A stretch of 64,000 nucleotides of DNA from Aristolochia californica. Taxonomy: Eukaryota > Streptophyta > Magnoliopsida > Piperales > Aristolochiaceae. The stretch is from contig JARWKL010000015.1 in the NCBI GenBank assembly GCA_029961685.1, positions 18,970,801-19,034,800 on the forward strand. Reading direction: 5' to 3'. Position 1 is the first letter of the stretch; the number at the start of each line of letters is the position of its first letter. The notes under the pieces are model-generated. The model was not told where the DNA came from, did no database searches, and worked only from the letters and a program-made list of their open reading frames with translations. Both the position numbers and the translations under genes were made by a program. Below are positions 46,391 to 60,400 of this stretch, piece by piece.

Positions 46391-48815
46391 TCTCTAGAGG
46401 ACTCTCCAAAATTGTAAACTATGCGTCTACCCTTGCCAAAGCCTCAACCTCTACTTGAATAGGTTTGTCCTCTCCTTTGACCGAGCATGGCTAATATCAG
46501 AATGCTTAGTGGTGTACATGCCCTGAAAACATATTACAACCTTTATTAGCTTGTCAATGCTAGAATAGACCAAATTGAAAAATTGTAAAGATTTAGTGGG
46601 CTCAGATACCTAACTATGATTAAATGCAAATAAAAATTTAAGGACATCAAGGTTTGGCTGGTAGCACACTCAAAAGTTCTTGAACACAATTTGATCTCTC
46701 TAGTATAAGTTTAAAATTTGATTAAAAACCAAAGAGACTCATAAACAGGTAAATTAGTCCATGGATTATTGAATCAAAATAAAGTTGAAGATGGCAAGAG
46801 CAATTTCATCAACAGTCTTAGAACTGACTTGGAGAGAATAATTTATGCTTTCATTTGTTGGGGGTGCTTGTGTTCATGTTGAAGCATGGTATCATTGTAA
46901 TACAAAAGTCCAATATGCCTGGAAATGTAAATATCAAGAATTTTTTTATATTATAAGTTTATAAAAATCTCTAATTTAAATATTATCAATGCCCCTACCA
47001 GGAAAATGCTTAGAAATACAATAATTTTTAATTAATAATATATTTTTCAAAAAAATAATAAAAAATATGTTTGGACTTGTGTAACATAGGTCAAAGGACC
47101 CACTTTGCTTGAATTAATTAGACCAAGTTTTGAGTTACAAGATATGCTTATTAACTCAGGGGAGAGCAAATGTCTTGACTGAGCCAACTCGGATTCTAAG
47201 GGTCCTAATGTAGTGATGGAAATGAGAAGGGTCTATAACATCTTACTCCACCTTACAATATATTGAAAACCAATAATAACTTCACCTTTCTTATTGAATC
47301 GAGCTATTGATATTTTTACACGACATTACAATTTTTCTCTATGCTTGTTGATTTCCTGTTTACTCCGATCAATTCGAGTTTTTACACTCAGTTTCATCTT
47401 AAATAAAAAAATAAAAAAATTAGCTTTTTTTTTTTCTGACCCAATATGCGACTTTGATATATGCCTTAGCATGGTGTAACAACAAGCTTGGTGGCACAAC
47501 TACATGATTATGCAAAGGATGCCATAAGCTATAACTTTCTATTGGAAACCTCCATCATTGCTGTCATGACAAAACTCTCTTCCTTCTTATGAATGAAGTT
47601 GTTCCAATGATCATTAATCATGATCTGCATCTTTGAGCATCTCTGTCACCTCCTTTAAATCCAGCCTTCTTATCTCAAAGAACTTCCTCTCCTAAAAAAT
47701 TACCCTTCAATTCCTCCCCATAGAATACAATACCAACTATTACTTCAGCATCAAATGTCCACAAATATGCAAGCATTGTCAGTGTCCTCCACACAGAACT
47801 AGCTCTAGTTTTCTGATTCTGGGGTTAGAGAAGAGTTAGAGAAGATGAAGAACAGCGACAATTACTGTAATTTTGGGCTTGCAAGGGGTGATGCTCGAGG
47901 TTGGGCAAGATTTTTTTGATTTGCAGGAGGTTGGACGAGATTTTGCTTGACAGGTTCGTTTCAAGTCTTTGACAACCTACTTTTAAAGAAACAGGAGGAA
48001 GTCCCGTCTGCTTCGACTTTCCGAAACATTCCATAATAAAGAATGAAAAGTTGGTTTAGGTTTTAATGGCTAACATTCTGTCTTCATTCCATTCCGGGAA
48101 GTGCTAGATTTAGTTTTTGACAAACAAGCTCCAGATCAGATGACGGCACAAGCAAGGTTTAGTTTTATGCTAAAGTCCAGATCAGATAACGGCACAAGCG
48201 TGAACCGCCGTAGGAAATGCTTTAGAGCTGTGCCAGATGCTGTACAAAGTTGAATGAGCGGAAGAGATAAAATTATAAATCTCCAAGAACCCAGAGAAGC
48301 AGACCAGATAAATATTTGAATTTTTTTCTGCTCATCTTGTCTGCTGAAAATTGAAATGGTTTCTATTCGGCTAAATTTAAGACTACTGAACATGGGCATG
48401 CTGAGCTTCATAAACAAAAGCGCCATGAAAGGAGAATAAAAAGAAGAAAGTGAGCGTTGAGCGTGGTCTTCCTTTCATCATTTTGGAAGAACGATGGATG
48501 CAAGAAAGGCCACATTCACTTTCACCCATTTTTATTGAACTAAAGAGTCTGTTAATCTGCATTCCTCGTTTGGCACAAAAAAGCTTATTTTGAAGCACAG
48601 GAGAAGTGTCGTAATTTAATATAATGAGCTCCCTGAACAAGCAAACATTCTCATCCCACTCCTTACAATGATTAAACCAGCGTCAGCCGCAAGCTCTCTG
48701 CATTCCCCTCGTACAGACCTTACTTTGAAGAATCAAATTATCAAAAGAACGGAGAAGAAAAAAGTAAAAGTAAAATAGACAATTCAACGAACAAAGAACA
48801 CAGAAGCCGGGCCTT
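46391..48815. other. Intergenic, no recognised gene
   Basis: Mostly AT-rich. Short frames (for example 47825-48034 minus) show no family. The part near 48815 should be the 3'UTR of the next gene. Confidence 0.4.
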
Positions 48816-49598
48816 CTATGCCTGTGAGACATCCGCCAGGGATAACTCCTTTAGCCATTCGAAGGTACGCTGGTCGGCCGCCTCTTTCTTCTGAATCAGT
48901 CTATCTTCTTTTGCCTCCGTCTGTTGGCTATTGCGTCGAGTGAAGACATTCTGGGAAGGAACAATTTCCGATGCCGCGGAACATTTGCAGCTGAAGGAGG
49001 AAAGTCTCGACAATCCGAGTGATTTCTTCTTCTGGGTTTGTTCTTTCGCGGGGTTGCTCTTTTTCATGCTCCTCCTCTGCCTTAAATCCTGCAGCTCGAT
49101 CTCCGGGGGTTTTACCAGGCCCAGCCGAAGAACTCCCCACCCATTTGATTTCCGGCAGGATGAACCGACTGTCCTGTATCGAGCTTGAGAACCCAGTTGC
49201 GGCTTGGGGCTGGGATGGGCGTAGAATGTGTTGGACGCCCGGGCGTCGCTGCGGCAGCTGCTGCTGGAGCTGCTCCGGCTACTGTTGAACCCCCAGCTGC
49301 TGGAACGATCCATGGACTCAGACCTGGATCCGCTGTCCGATCGGTTACCCGCGTCGGAACTGACCGAAGGCCGTAGAGGGAGGATCCGGCCCTGGTAAAA
49401 CACGTCCTCCGCCGCGCACATCTCCGTTGACATCACCCCTCCCCACAGCGCAAACTCGAAATCCTCCGTCTCCAACGGTTGGCTCTCCTTCAACACCGCA
49501 CAGCCACTGCCGGCAGCCACGGGGAGGTCCGACAAGGACAACGCCTCGTCATAGTCGGAACAGTAATCACGAGCCTGGATCAGTCTTCTCTCATCCAT
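48816..49598 (-). CDS. Serine-rich plant protein of unknown function
   Basis: An intact single-exon frame of 260 residues with a good plant start context and a nearby TATA box. The N-terminal half is acidic and contains a conserved-looking block, FEFALWGGVMSTEMCAAEDVF, then GRILPLRP. A long Ser/Asp/Arg-rich stretch follows (SDSGSRSESMDRSSSW...). The C-terminal half is basic (KKSNPAKEQTQKKK) with FKCSA-like SFSCKCSAA, ending in a short helix. The pattern of F-x-F block, 'ADE/AEDVFxxGxILPL' and low-complexity Ser resembles the plant DUF1645/membrane-associated regulator proteins, but I am not certain of that family. Likely cytosolic or nuclear; no signal peptide or membrane helix. Confidence 0.7.
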   Translation of the reverse strand: MDERRLIQARDYCSDYDEALSLSDLPVAAGSGCAVLKESQPLETEDFEFALWGGVMSTEMCAAEDVFYQGRILPLRPSVSSDAGNRSDSGSRSESMDRSSSWGFNSSRSSSSSSCRSDARASNTFYAHPSPKPQLGSQARYRTVGSSCRKSNGWGVLRLGLVKPPEIELQDLRQRRSMKKSNPAKEQTQKKKSLGLSRLSSFSCKCSAASEIVPSQNVFTRRNSQQTEAKEDRLIQKKEAADQRTFEWLKELSLADVSQA

Positions 49599-49653
49599 GG
49601 AAGGAAAAGAAAATATCTTCGCGAGTCAGGGAACGATAACAGCTTGGATTTCG

Positions 49654-49661
49654 ATTTATAG
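49654..49661 (-). promoter_or_regulatory. TATA box of the serine-rich protein gene
   Basis: CTATAAAT on the minus strand lies about 56 bp before the ATG at 49598. It predicts a start site near 49628 and a leader of about 30 bases. Confidence 0.6.
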
Positions 49662-51780
49662 GCTGGGAAAAAACCAGAAAGTGGGATTTGAAGAGAGACG
49701 TATGGAGGGCAAAGGACCGTAAAGCAAAAGAAGCAAAAGTTAAGAAACGAGAGAAAAGGCTGCTGCAGGCTTCTGAAAGCTTATTCCTAAAGCTGGAGCC
49801 TTGGGGGCCGGGGAGCTTCTGTGTCCTCCTCAGTGGCCTCTGGGCAGACTCGTCAAATTTTATACTGTAAATTCTATAAATTCAACTCCGGAAATTGGAA
49901 CAGAAGAAGGTACGAGTTTGAGTTTGAGTTTGAGCCGTGGAGAAGAAGATGTATGCATTCCGTGCTTCCAAAAAGATGGATACAAGAAAACAAAAAAAAG
50001 GAAATGGTGCTTGGTGGGGAATGGGAGAAACGAGGCGCCATGGGAGATCTTTTTGACCATTTTGGTTGCCAAGTTTGAGCAGAAAAAATCTGGTAAAAAT
50101 ATATAGCATTGTAAAAATAGTTTCAAATTACCTAAAATAACATATATATTTTACATAAAACATGAGTATTTATCATATATTAAAGTATGTTTGCAAAGAG
50201 GAATGGTGAAAAAAATTGATTTCATCATAAATCACGCACATAACCTTCATTTATTTCTCCTTAAATTTGATGTCAGTTTCTTCTTGCATTTCTCTCGTTG
50301 CCCCTCTCAATGGCCAAATGCTTCTTGTTGTTTGATTTATTTCCCTTGACATCTCATACAACCTCGTCCTATTCAGATCATTTTGCTTTCTTGAGTTCTC
50401 CGTCTTTGCTGAAAAACGAGTCCAACGGGCTTCAATGATTTGGATTAAACGCAAAACACAGAAAAGTGATCTGGGAGACGACAGTAGGAGAAAGAGGGTG
50501 CTCGAGTTTCCAAGAGACCCTGGTCTTGCTCAACTGAAAAGCCAAAGAGAAGCTGTAATTTAATGGTATATACTCCTTTAACATGAAACTATATGAATAG
50601 ATTCATCACTGAATATTCAAAGGAAATTACAGAAAAAAAACTTTTAATCAAACTTTTTTGAAGAGACTGGTCAAGATTCCAAAACACCTGGGTCCTCATC
50701 GCAGATGTCAAACCAAAGCTGTAATTTAAAGGTCCCTACTCCTTTAACGAGACTTTCCAAAGGTTTATTGATTTCATCCTCTTCCATCTTTACGGTAAAA
50801 TGCTTGGATTAAACTCTCTTCTTCAAAGATGGGATGTTGAGATCGGATCCAGACAAAGATCAGTATATTGGATGAGTTCTATAGCATTTGACTGAACACG
50901 TCGTTTGTTATTTTCTGTCCTTTTCCACAGCCCACTGCACCAAAATTTGACAAATTTAGCATGGAAACTGTCTCTGCCTTCTTTAATGTTTAACCAACCT
51001 GGAGCTAGAAATGCTTCAATGGGTTCAGCGGGGGAGAGGCCCTTCCCCTCTCGGTTTTTTATCAAACAAGTTAACGAAAAACAGATGGAAGAAGAGACTT
51101 CCTCCGTGACAACAAATCTCTCATTCGTGAATACTTCGATCAGGATGCGTGGAAGTATATTTACAGAAGACAAAAAACCAGCCGGTTGGTAAAGAGAAGC
51201 TGAAATGCGTCACTTCATGAGCAACACACAGCAAGCCCCAGTTACTGTAAGAAAAAAAAAAAAAAAAACTTTTAGACTCCAATTCATCTTCTCCAGACCT
51301 CTGAGGTGGTGACCCAGTAGCGTACAGTTGACACCGTGGTATTTAAGTTTCTCAACTTGAACTCAAAAATGCCATTTCAAGTAAGAGAAACCAGACGCGT
51401 TCAAGAGTCCAAAATTCACCAGAATAAAGGAGGGGAACTGAAATGAGTGGCTGAAAGAGAAGGGGAAGCATCCTCAACAAGTTCAGCAAAGACTTCTGCA
51501 CATGCTGGATTATCAGATTGAGGGGCAGGCTTTGAATGCATTGTTGGGGAAAGAGTGGTTAGGAGACCATGAACCATTAAAAACTGTCTTTACTGCGTAG
51601 GAATACAAGGTGGAACGGGAAAATACCACATCTTAGCCACTTAAGTTGGGAAGAGAGATAGACAACTGAAGACGTTAGGCAAGTAAATGAGGCAGATCTA
51701 GACCTATATATTCAAAATGTATTAAATTCAATTATAATAAGTAAAAAAGTATAACATATAAAGTGAAGAATTCGATTCAT
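49662..51780. other. Intergenic, no recognised gene
   Basis: Upstream region of the serine-rich gene, then low-complexity AT-rich sequence. A 116-residue minus-strand frame (50823-51173) has no recognisable domain. An A run lies near 51251-51268. Confidence 0.4.
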
Positions 51781-51814
51781 CTTAAATGAATTGATTCAAC
51801 TTCAACTCATCTTT

Positions 51815-52520
51815 GGGTGTTAGTGTAAACTAGTTCAAGTGCATTGGAAAATAGATTCCAGTGTTAGTACCCACTAATAAAAAGTATGATATCAACAAGA
51901 GAATGAGTAACCTTTTATAATATACTTAAATAGAACATATACATAAATAGATAATTAACCAAAATAAACATAGTTACTACACTTATATGTGATTTAACGT
52001 GTCGTATTAGAATATATTAATATCCTAATCAATGAAAAACTATATTATATTACTTAATGATTATAGTTTATTATAAATTAATACAATAATTACGTGGGAC
52101 TAGAATAAATTATTTAAAATAAATAAATAAATAAATAATGACATAAGCGAATATAATAAATAAAAAAATTATTTTTTAATAACATAAGATATGTTTTAAC
52201 ATTAAAAACCACTAATTTAATACAATAATATAAAATTAATATGATAAATATATAAATATATATTTATCAATAACATAATATATATTTTTATATATTATTA
52301 ATTAATAATATATTGTCACAAAATTTAAAACATTGGTTTAATTAATTATAGCCGAGCGGGAAAAAAAATTTTTTGCAGAGGAGAAGGAGCAACACGCATC
52401 CCGCTTCAAGTGATTGATTCGGAAAACAGGTCCGAATCTAAATTCCCTGTTTTTTGTCTGAACGAATAAATTGACATGATTCACTTGAAGTGAAATTCAT
52501 TCTACACTAACCCCTTAATC
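51815..52520. mobile_element. MITE-like element with 'gggtgttagtgta' ends
   Basis: The left end reads 'tgggtgttagtgtaaactagttcaagtgc'-type sequence and the right end, read inward on the minus strand, reads 'ggggttagtgtagaatga...cacttcaagtga', forming imperfect inverted ends around about 700 bp of AT-rich DNA. The left 90 bp recur at 61.2 kb. Target duplication was not identified. Confidence 0.45.
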
Positions 52521-53012
52521 TAATGAACTAAATAATTCTGGAATAATTCATTTCACTTCATTTTGGACTAACCCCCGTATTAAATGAAATATGAAAATTT
52601 TGAATAGCAAATTCATCTTAGAAAAAGGGATACAAAATCAACTTTAGATAGACACTCATATTTTTCTTGTTTGCACTTTGTTTTCAAGTTTACACTTTTA
52701 GATATAGATTTGAATTTTTTGAATTGATTCTATCCATTAGTTTGAGTTTTTTTGATTCATTACTAAGAAGCTGGAAATTTAAGGGAAGTGAAAAAGGCAG
52801 ACATGGAAGCTGCAAAGTAGCCTTCTGCAAAATTTCCAATTTGGCATTACAATCTTTTCCTTACAAAGAAGAATCCAGCAATACAAGAGATGAATCTGAT
52901 ATTAGCACTTTTTCATTTTTTGTTGAAATGGTGGGAGTCAAAATGCACTACCATTACAAGAGACATTCAAACGAAAACCTCTTCTCTGCAAGCACCACCA
53001 CAACACTACGTC

Positions 53013-56000
53013 TTACCGTTGCTCTCTCTCTCCACAATTGACTACAACTGCTGTCCGGCAATAGGGGCAATCGCCGCAGGCACGAACCCACCGATCTAAG
53101 CACAAGGGATGAAACCAATGTCTACATGGAAGACAAATCAGTCCATCACCTTCCCAAAATCTTTCTAGACAAATACTGCACTCTTCAGCTACCCCATCCA
53201 CTTTACCTGTGTGGAAAACTTCACGTCGCAGAGTACTGAACGCAGCCCGGCTGAGTCCTGGTGGTTTCTTTTGGCTTATGTACGTCTGGTACGAGGATTG
53301 CTCTGCTTGGAAAACAGAGTTTGTGATATAGAGGGCAGGTGCCAAGGCTTCCCTTGGAGTTTCTCTCTCCCACACAACTGTGGTTTCCCCGTCAACAAGC
53401 CTGAGGCCATCGTTCATTCCAAACTCATGCCACGGAAAGCCTGAAGCTGTGTTGATTTCCCTGGTTATAAGCAGATAAGCACTTAAACACTATTCCAATT
53501 TTCTGTGGAAGATAACTTAGTGAAAAACAGACTACCATCATCCATGATTTCAAGATATGGAAGCTAGATTACACAAAAACAGCAGATAGAATCCAGACCT
53601 AACGACTAAAAGGTTCCCAATATAGTCCTCCTTTTTTTCTCTTGTATTTCTTCTAGAAACGAATATGGTCTTTAAACTCCAATCAAGTTACTATTGACCC
53701 AGTCTGTCCAAAATCGAAACTTATTTGATTGGTCTTTGGGAATACCATTCGTCCTCACAAGATCTTTTGCCTGGAATGTTCGTTTACTCATGAATTTGCA
53801 GATATGCCACTGAAAGCATTCTGACTCTTCAAAAAAACAGACAACAATGTCAACTCTACTTACACTACGGAGACATTAGTATAACTTCAACTGTACCATA
53901 GACTGTACTCAAATAAGATAAAGTAAAACACAACTCGGGACAGAGGAACAGCACCAACCTATTGGCTGTAAGACCTCTCAGTCTCTCAAGAAGCCTTGCC
54001 CTTGCCTGAAGCACTGCTCCAGGGAGTCGGCTATTCCTAGTAAATCTTGGATTGTTGGCAAGACTACTAGATGTTTCTGAGTTGCCAATGTTGCCAGTGC
54101 CAGGTTCACTAGGACCTAGCCCCATTCGTATTGATTCACGTTCCTGAAAATGTCAAATTTAAGACTAAGATCAGTAACCAATCATCCTCAGTCTGTTTCT
54201 TTTTCTTACAAAGCAACCTGTACAAGTAAAACAAGCGTAAGTGATTTCAAGATGAAAGCATTATGTGATTCATCGACCAGTCATCAAAGGCAAAGTTATA
54301 TAGGTCCACAACCAAGAAGTGAAAAAGCTTTCCACCTATGAATTAAACCATCAAACATCTGATACTGTTCAAGCTGTTAAACTCATAGCCTTAACTAAAT
54401 ACCTTTCATATTTGTCATAAATAATGATAAACATATAATTCTAACTCTTTTAAATAACCAAATAGATAATTGCTTTGGTTTTGCCAAACACCATTAAAGT
54501 CCTTTGATGCCTATTTCTTTAGCAATTCAAATAACCAACAAAGAATGAAATTCCATTATTTGGAAACATGAAAGATTGAAAATCATAAAACTCTGAAATT
54601 CCTTTTTTTTGTTAGAAAATTTCGTTCTAGAAAACTGTATTCCAGCAATTTAATTCCAAAGACAGTGGGATTCAAACAAAAACAATCCCCCTCCTCCTCA
54701 AAATTAAAATTAAAAAAAAAAAACTCATTCCAAAGTGTACTTTAAAATGCAACACTCGTTCTAATTTAAGATTGCTCAAATTATTACATAAAAACCACTT
54801 TCAGTATGTCTAAAACCAATAGATTTCTACACTTGTCAAGACAATCCAGAATCTGTGGATGCCCATGCCTAGATATGCTTGAAAGTTAGCTCTTTTACAA
54901 AAACACTGAAAATACTGGACTCTTGACCCACATCTTCAGAAAACAACAACTGAACAAAACAATCTGGCCCTTCAAAACCAGTTCTCCTCTGCAACAAGTA
55001 CCTTTATCGACCTTTGGGTTGAGCCTTGACTGTTTATTTAAAATACTAGTTACTTGACAACAATTTTAGGTCAGGAATTCTCCTACAAGCATCATAACCA
55101 CATTTCTAAAACTTCTACCAGATGAAGAAGGGCATCAACAGAAAACCAAGTCAGTAAAAAGTTTAGAAAATTGAAGACCTTTGGATCTGTAGGCTATCTC
55201 CAGAGGATCTTACACAATGACTTACCAACAGAGGTAGGAAAATGATGAAATTCTTATTCTGCGAGCTTAAATGTGCATTTCTATAGTTTTTTCACTGATA
55301 GTCATTAGCTTTTCCCTTTTATGTTTGTTTTTAGCTTTTCCTGTGCATCTTTGTGCCTGCTTGATCTGCCCCTGGGCACTCTGTTTCCCTTTTCACTATA
55401 ATACACACTCACTGCATCAAACAAAAAAAAGAAAGAAAGTAACTATACGAAGGCATTCCATATATGAAATTTTCCGTTTCATATTCCCTAGGAGAGTAAT
55501 TCTTTGGATGTTAGTATGGTGAAAAAGGGCGTCAATAGGTGTATGTTCATCTAGTAAAATTCAAAGACCATAAGCAAGGGAAAAAAATCGGTTCTGTGAA
55601 GTTATAAATTACTCCAAGCCCGTAGAGGTTCATAAGAACACCATTGCCTTCAAATAGGGCTATGTTCATCTAGTCAAATTCAAAGACCACAAGCAATGGA
55701 AAATGGAAAAATCGGTTCTTTGAAGTTCTAAATTACCCCAAGCCCATGGAAGTTCATACGAACACCATTGCCTTCATCAATGCAATCCTGTTTGACTAGG
55801 ACGAATACCTGATCCTCATTCGTAATGACCAAAAGAACAAGAAGAAGAATTGGCCATAGCGAAGCAGTGATCATGAACATGGAGGCACTAGTTAGGCTCT
55901 GGTTCGTTGCTCTTTTTTCTTTGAGAGGATATATTTTAAATAACAAAAACTCCACATAATGAGATCTTGATCCAAAAATCTCATCTCAAGAACCAGATGT

Positions 56001-56396
56001 GGCAGGAGCAAAGGCTCCTGGTTCAACTGAGACAATACCGAGCCGCATGCATTATTACTACCGTCATTTTCCAACATGACTTTCAATTTTCAAAAGTTAT
56101 GATTATCATTAGAAAAAGGCGCATGGTATTGGGGATCCACTCCCCAGTCTGAAGAGAAAGATCAAACTTACCGTTTGAGAGACCCGGTGGCAGAGATGCC
56201 GCGTGTGTAGCCGGGGTCTGCGAAGTGGATCTGAATCATCTTCAGGACGAATACGACGCTGATGATGATAATCACCATGATATCGATGATTGCCATGAAG
56301 GTGAAGGTTTCGATCGAGCGTAGAAGCATGCTCCGACTCGATGTTCCTGCCCACACGGGACCTCCTACTGTGAAAAAGTTCGGAAGCACTCGTCAT
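53013..56396 (-). CDS. RING-H2 finger protein, probable E3 ubiquitin ligase
   Basis: Three exons on the minus strand (56172-56396, 53959-54143, 53013-53460) join in phase to 285 residues. Exon 1 (MTSASELFHSRRSRVGR...) is rich in His and Arg. Exon 2 carries a conserved helix, RLPGAVLQARARLLERLRG. Exon 3 contains a short globular part (WHEFGMNDGLRLVDGET) and the C-terminal RING: CSICLERFWEGDGLICLPC-RHWFHPLC-LDRW...CPYC, about residues 228-270. The C3H2C3 spacing is that of RING-H2 E3 ligases, which transfer ubiquitin from an E2 to a target. The same N-terminus and helix occur in a plant group of uncharacterised RING proteins. Intron 1 is 2.0 kb (54144-56171). Substrate unknown. Confidence 0.85.
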
Positions 56397-57414
56397 GCAA
56401 AAGACGGTGTTATTCCTAGTTGCAATCTCGCTAAATCTATGTACGTGTAGGCAACCTGGGGAAGCTGAACCAGCAGATGAAGAGGAAAGTGGTCGGAACC
56501 AATGATGCAGCTGCTAGGCAGTTACTGGTCACGCGGAGGAGTCGGAGATACCGGGAGGAAGATGCTGCCTTTGCAAGAGGCCTTCATTTTGAAGGCGACA
56601 GATGTGATTGGGCAATTAAAAAGCGAACCTATCCTTTCACTCCACCCATACTAAGGCTGCAAATTTCTCTCTGCAATGTTCCACCATGTTCAATGCTCCT
56701 TGTACTTCTAGTATTATCTCAATACAAATTGAAGTTCTGAGTCCAATCAAAATAAAGCTAACGAGCAAACCCAATGTCGACAGAATTCGAAAGGTGTGTT
56801 TTGGACTTGGAGGAGTTTTCGAACTCATTCCCTTCTAGGCTCGATTAAATACTTGTTCCATTTTCAAAAGTTAGCAAAAATTCATTCCAGGTTGATGTCA
56901 GCTGTTTGCTGAAACTTAGGAGAGAACTTTTGGATTCATCAAACTTGCACTCAAGTGTCTAAACAGGAAATTTAAACCAGCTTGCTACAGAAACAAAAAT
57001 TGAAACGATCGCACCTGAAACTTCCAAACCCATAAAGCTACAGTTTAGGTAGACTAGAGAATAGATGGAGATTTGAATGGTTAAACATGAGCCATTCTGT
57101 TCAGGTTGTAGCCTCCTAAAGAAATAGTTCCCCTAGTAAAGACAGTTTCTAGTGAAGTTGCTATCCATTAGAAGAAGAATTTTCCAGAAACAAAGATTAG
57201 ACCAAACAGGCATGAGAGGCACCACAACACAAGCAGCAAATACAACTGCCTACAGGACCGGGGAAGAACAACAGTGACCTTGGAGTCAAATGATTGCATA
57301 CTGGATCAGAGATTTAATTTTATTTCATGAGGTGAAAAAAGGGTCAACCGCTTGATGCAGTCACAAATTTGAAAGCCTCAACTGATTATCAACACATGTC
57401 TGCTATAACAATAT
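56397..57414. other. Intergenic between the RING and methyltransferase genes
   Basis: Promoter side of the RING gene and 3' flank of the methyltransferase gene; no other coding signal. Confidence 0.45.
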
Positions 57415-60400
57415 TCATTCAGAGTCAGATGTTGCCTGACAAACAGGTAGGTAGTAAGTGTCAAGCTGCCAATATTTGCGTTTAACACCCTCCCATACTT
57501 CCTCTCCCAAGCAATCTTTAACAGGCAAAGGTATAAACTGTGTGTCATAACCTAAATTACCTAGCTCTAAAGCAACTAACTGACAATAAACAACATGAAA
57601 GAAGGCATTACTGCCACATAAACCATTAAAGAATGAGTAAACACCACCAGGCTTGAGCAGCCTTGGGAGATGCTGGTGAAACTCTCTCATGTCCTCATAA
57701 TACTCCCCATAAGTGTCAAAGAATATACCTGCAGTGATCCAAATATTTAAAATTAGTCAGAAGATTCAATCACACAACTCAATCAAAAAATGCCAACTTA
57801 GATTGCAAGTACAATCTTCAACACAAGAGATGTAGAAGCAACATATACAACATGAAGTGTGCAGGAGCCCATTCAACAAGAGGAAAAAGTCACAAGAGTA
57901 CTACCAAAAGACAAGAAAAATATAGGCAGTAAAATAGAAGAATTAAGAAAGGTATAAGAACAGAGATTTGTCACAGAAAGGAAGTGAATAACAAAGGTGA
58001 GTGAGGTAAATGATGAAAACTTGCATCAAGCCATTTCTTGCATATAGTCTTGCCTTTGTTTTTTCACAGCCTTTATACAGTCATCTTTCGTATTTTTTCA
58101 CAGCCTTATCTATAAGTACAGATGGGATCAACTACATAATCTTCTTCTTCCATAATGCTCTAACGTTAGCTAGCTCTATTCCCAACTAACTCATGGCATG
58201 GCATCACCAATTATGAAGCTGTCATTCCAGTACCTGAGTCCTTTGATGAGGGAGCACTGCAATCGAGACCCATTGCTATCACAAACAAACACCAAGTCCA
58301 TAGACAGAATCTTCAGACTGAAGTGTTATTGCTGTGAGCTAAGTTGCCATCAAAAGATGCCACTTGGGTATTGGAGGATGACTTCTTGCACCGGTTTTTG
58401 GATTTTGAACCTTGAGGACAAGGTTCTATTGCAAGGGTGGTAGAACATTAGATGTATTATTTATCACAGTTTATTTTGAAGTTGAATTAATAGGGAGCAT
58501 GGGGATAAAATTGTCATTTCAATGAATAATAGAGGGTATAGGGACATACTTGTCAATGTAATGAATTCCAAGCAGTAACAGCCATCCACTAACAGTGGGC
58601 CTCACAAATAGATCAAAGTTAAGGGGAGGCAGCTTCTGACCTCACCCCCACTTCCATCAAATTGTTTCACACCGAGAAACCCTAACCTACAATATGTGCC
58701 AAGCTTCCCTTGCTCCACGTTTTCTCTCTCTCCAGCCTTGGGTCCCAATCTTGATCACTTCCAGGTTGGCTCCAGATGTTGTCATATACAACTGTGTTCA
58801 TCTCCTCAGTTTCATATTGGCTAAGTTTGAGATTCTCAAACCTGCATCCAAACTCCCATTCTTTTTTTTTTTTTTTAAATGCCGACTCTAGTTTCAGTCA
58901 TTAAACTATGTCATCTGAAAACAACATAGACCAAGCAATTGCCACTTGAAATGGGCATTTAACTCATTCACAATGAGGATAAATGAATATGGAATAAGAG
59001 TATGCATTCTAGAGTAAAACCACAATCTAGGGACTAGCATCACCACCCATGATCTCATATTAGCCAGAATATCATGGCACTTAAATTGATGATGTCATTA
59101 GATCTTCTCAAAACATCTTTCTTTCAGAAATACACCAGAATACCATTTGGTGGATCTTCTCCCAGTAATCACTTATAAATGGTCCACGGTAAAAAATTAA
59201 ATCCATAGTTGACCTCTTTTCATGAAACCCAACTCATTTGTCATATGCTGGTCACCTGGCTTCATGTTTCTATTACCCACTTCACATAACTTCATAATGT
59301 GAATCATTTAGCTTAATGTCCGAATAATAATTAGTTCTTTACATATTCCCTTTATTTTGCAAATGATAAGCTAATTCACCAACTATTGAAGAATTTTCAA
59401 TTTTAACAAGAAAAAAACAAGAAACATGAATGGTTGTATCAACTCCAAATGAAAATGAATTTTATTCACTACCGCGAACATCTTATTCATGCTAACTTCC
59501 AGGAGATTTTAAATATGTTTTCCATCCATATTAAAGGTAATAACAACTCTTTTTTCAAGCATTCTCATCATTATTAATGAGAAGCTGTTAGCTATTTCAA
59601 AATAGATAAGAGACCTCAGAGTACATGACTGATTTCAGTGGTAAAACAATAGAGATGTCTTTTTGGCAAATAGCCTACATGTTAGTGCACAATTATAACA
59701 ACGATTTTGGCATGAGGCTTTCCTACTGCTGAAGTCTTACAAAAAGTCTTTTCCTAGGTCAGCAAAAAATTTATGATAGTAAACTGTCTAACAATTCCAA
59801 AGAGAACATGTTAAATTTCTTTTGTAACTTGTCATCTTCAATTTTAAACCTACTCTTACAGAGAAGGTGTAAAAAATTCTAAATAATAAACAACAATGCC
59901 AACAGAAAATGCAAATCATGGAGAATAAGAAAAGTTTAATGGACAAGTTCTAAAAAGTTCTACTTACCATCATAAGATTCAAGTTCAGAAAGTACATCTT
60001 GCCAGCGGCCAAATATTATTTTTACATTATCCTTCTCTCCCCAACCAGAACGAAGCATTCTATCGTAAACCTGTGGGTGAGCCTCAACAATAGTATGCAT
60101 GGATGGGGTGTACTGTTGAATAGCAGCGTCCACCAGTCCCATTCCAAAACCAATGTTCAGTATGCGACCACCTCTTTGACAACAAATAGCTCTTGCGTGA
60201 GCTTCCATTAAAGGGTTCTCCCAAGCCATCATAACTGCCTTGCTCTCAGAATCCATCACCTTGTCCTCACTGAAAACAACCCTGTCTTCCAAGTAAGTTG
60301 CAGTAGGATCAGCATCCGTTTTACATGTAAGTCTTGCAATAGTTCCCAGTACCAACTCAGACTGAATTCCTGCACTCATTCAATTAAACTATTTCATTAT

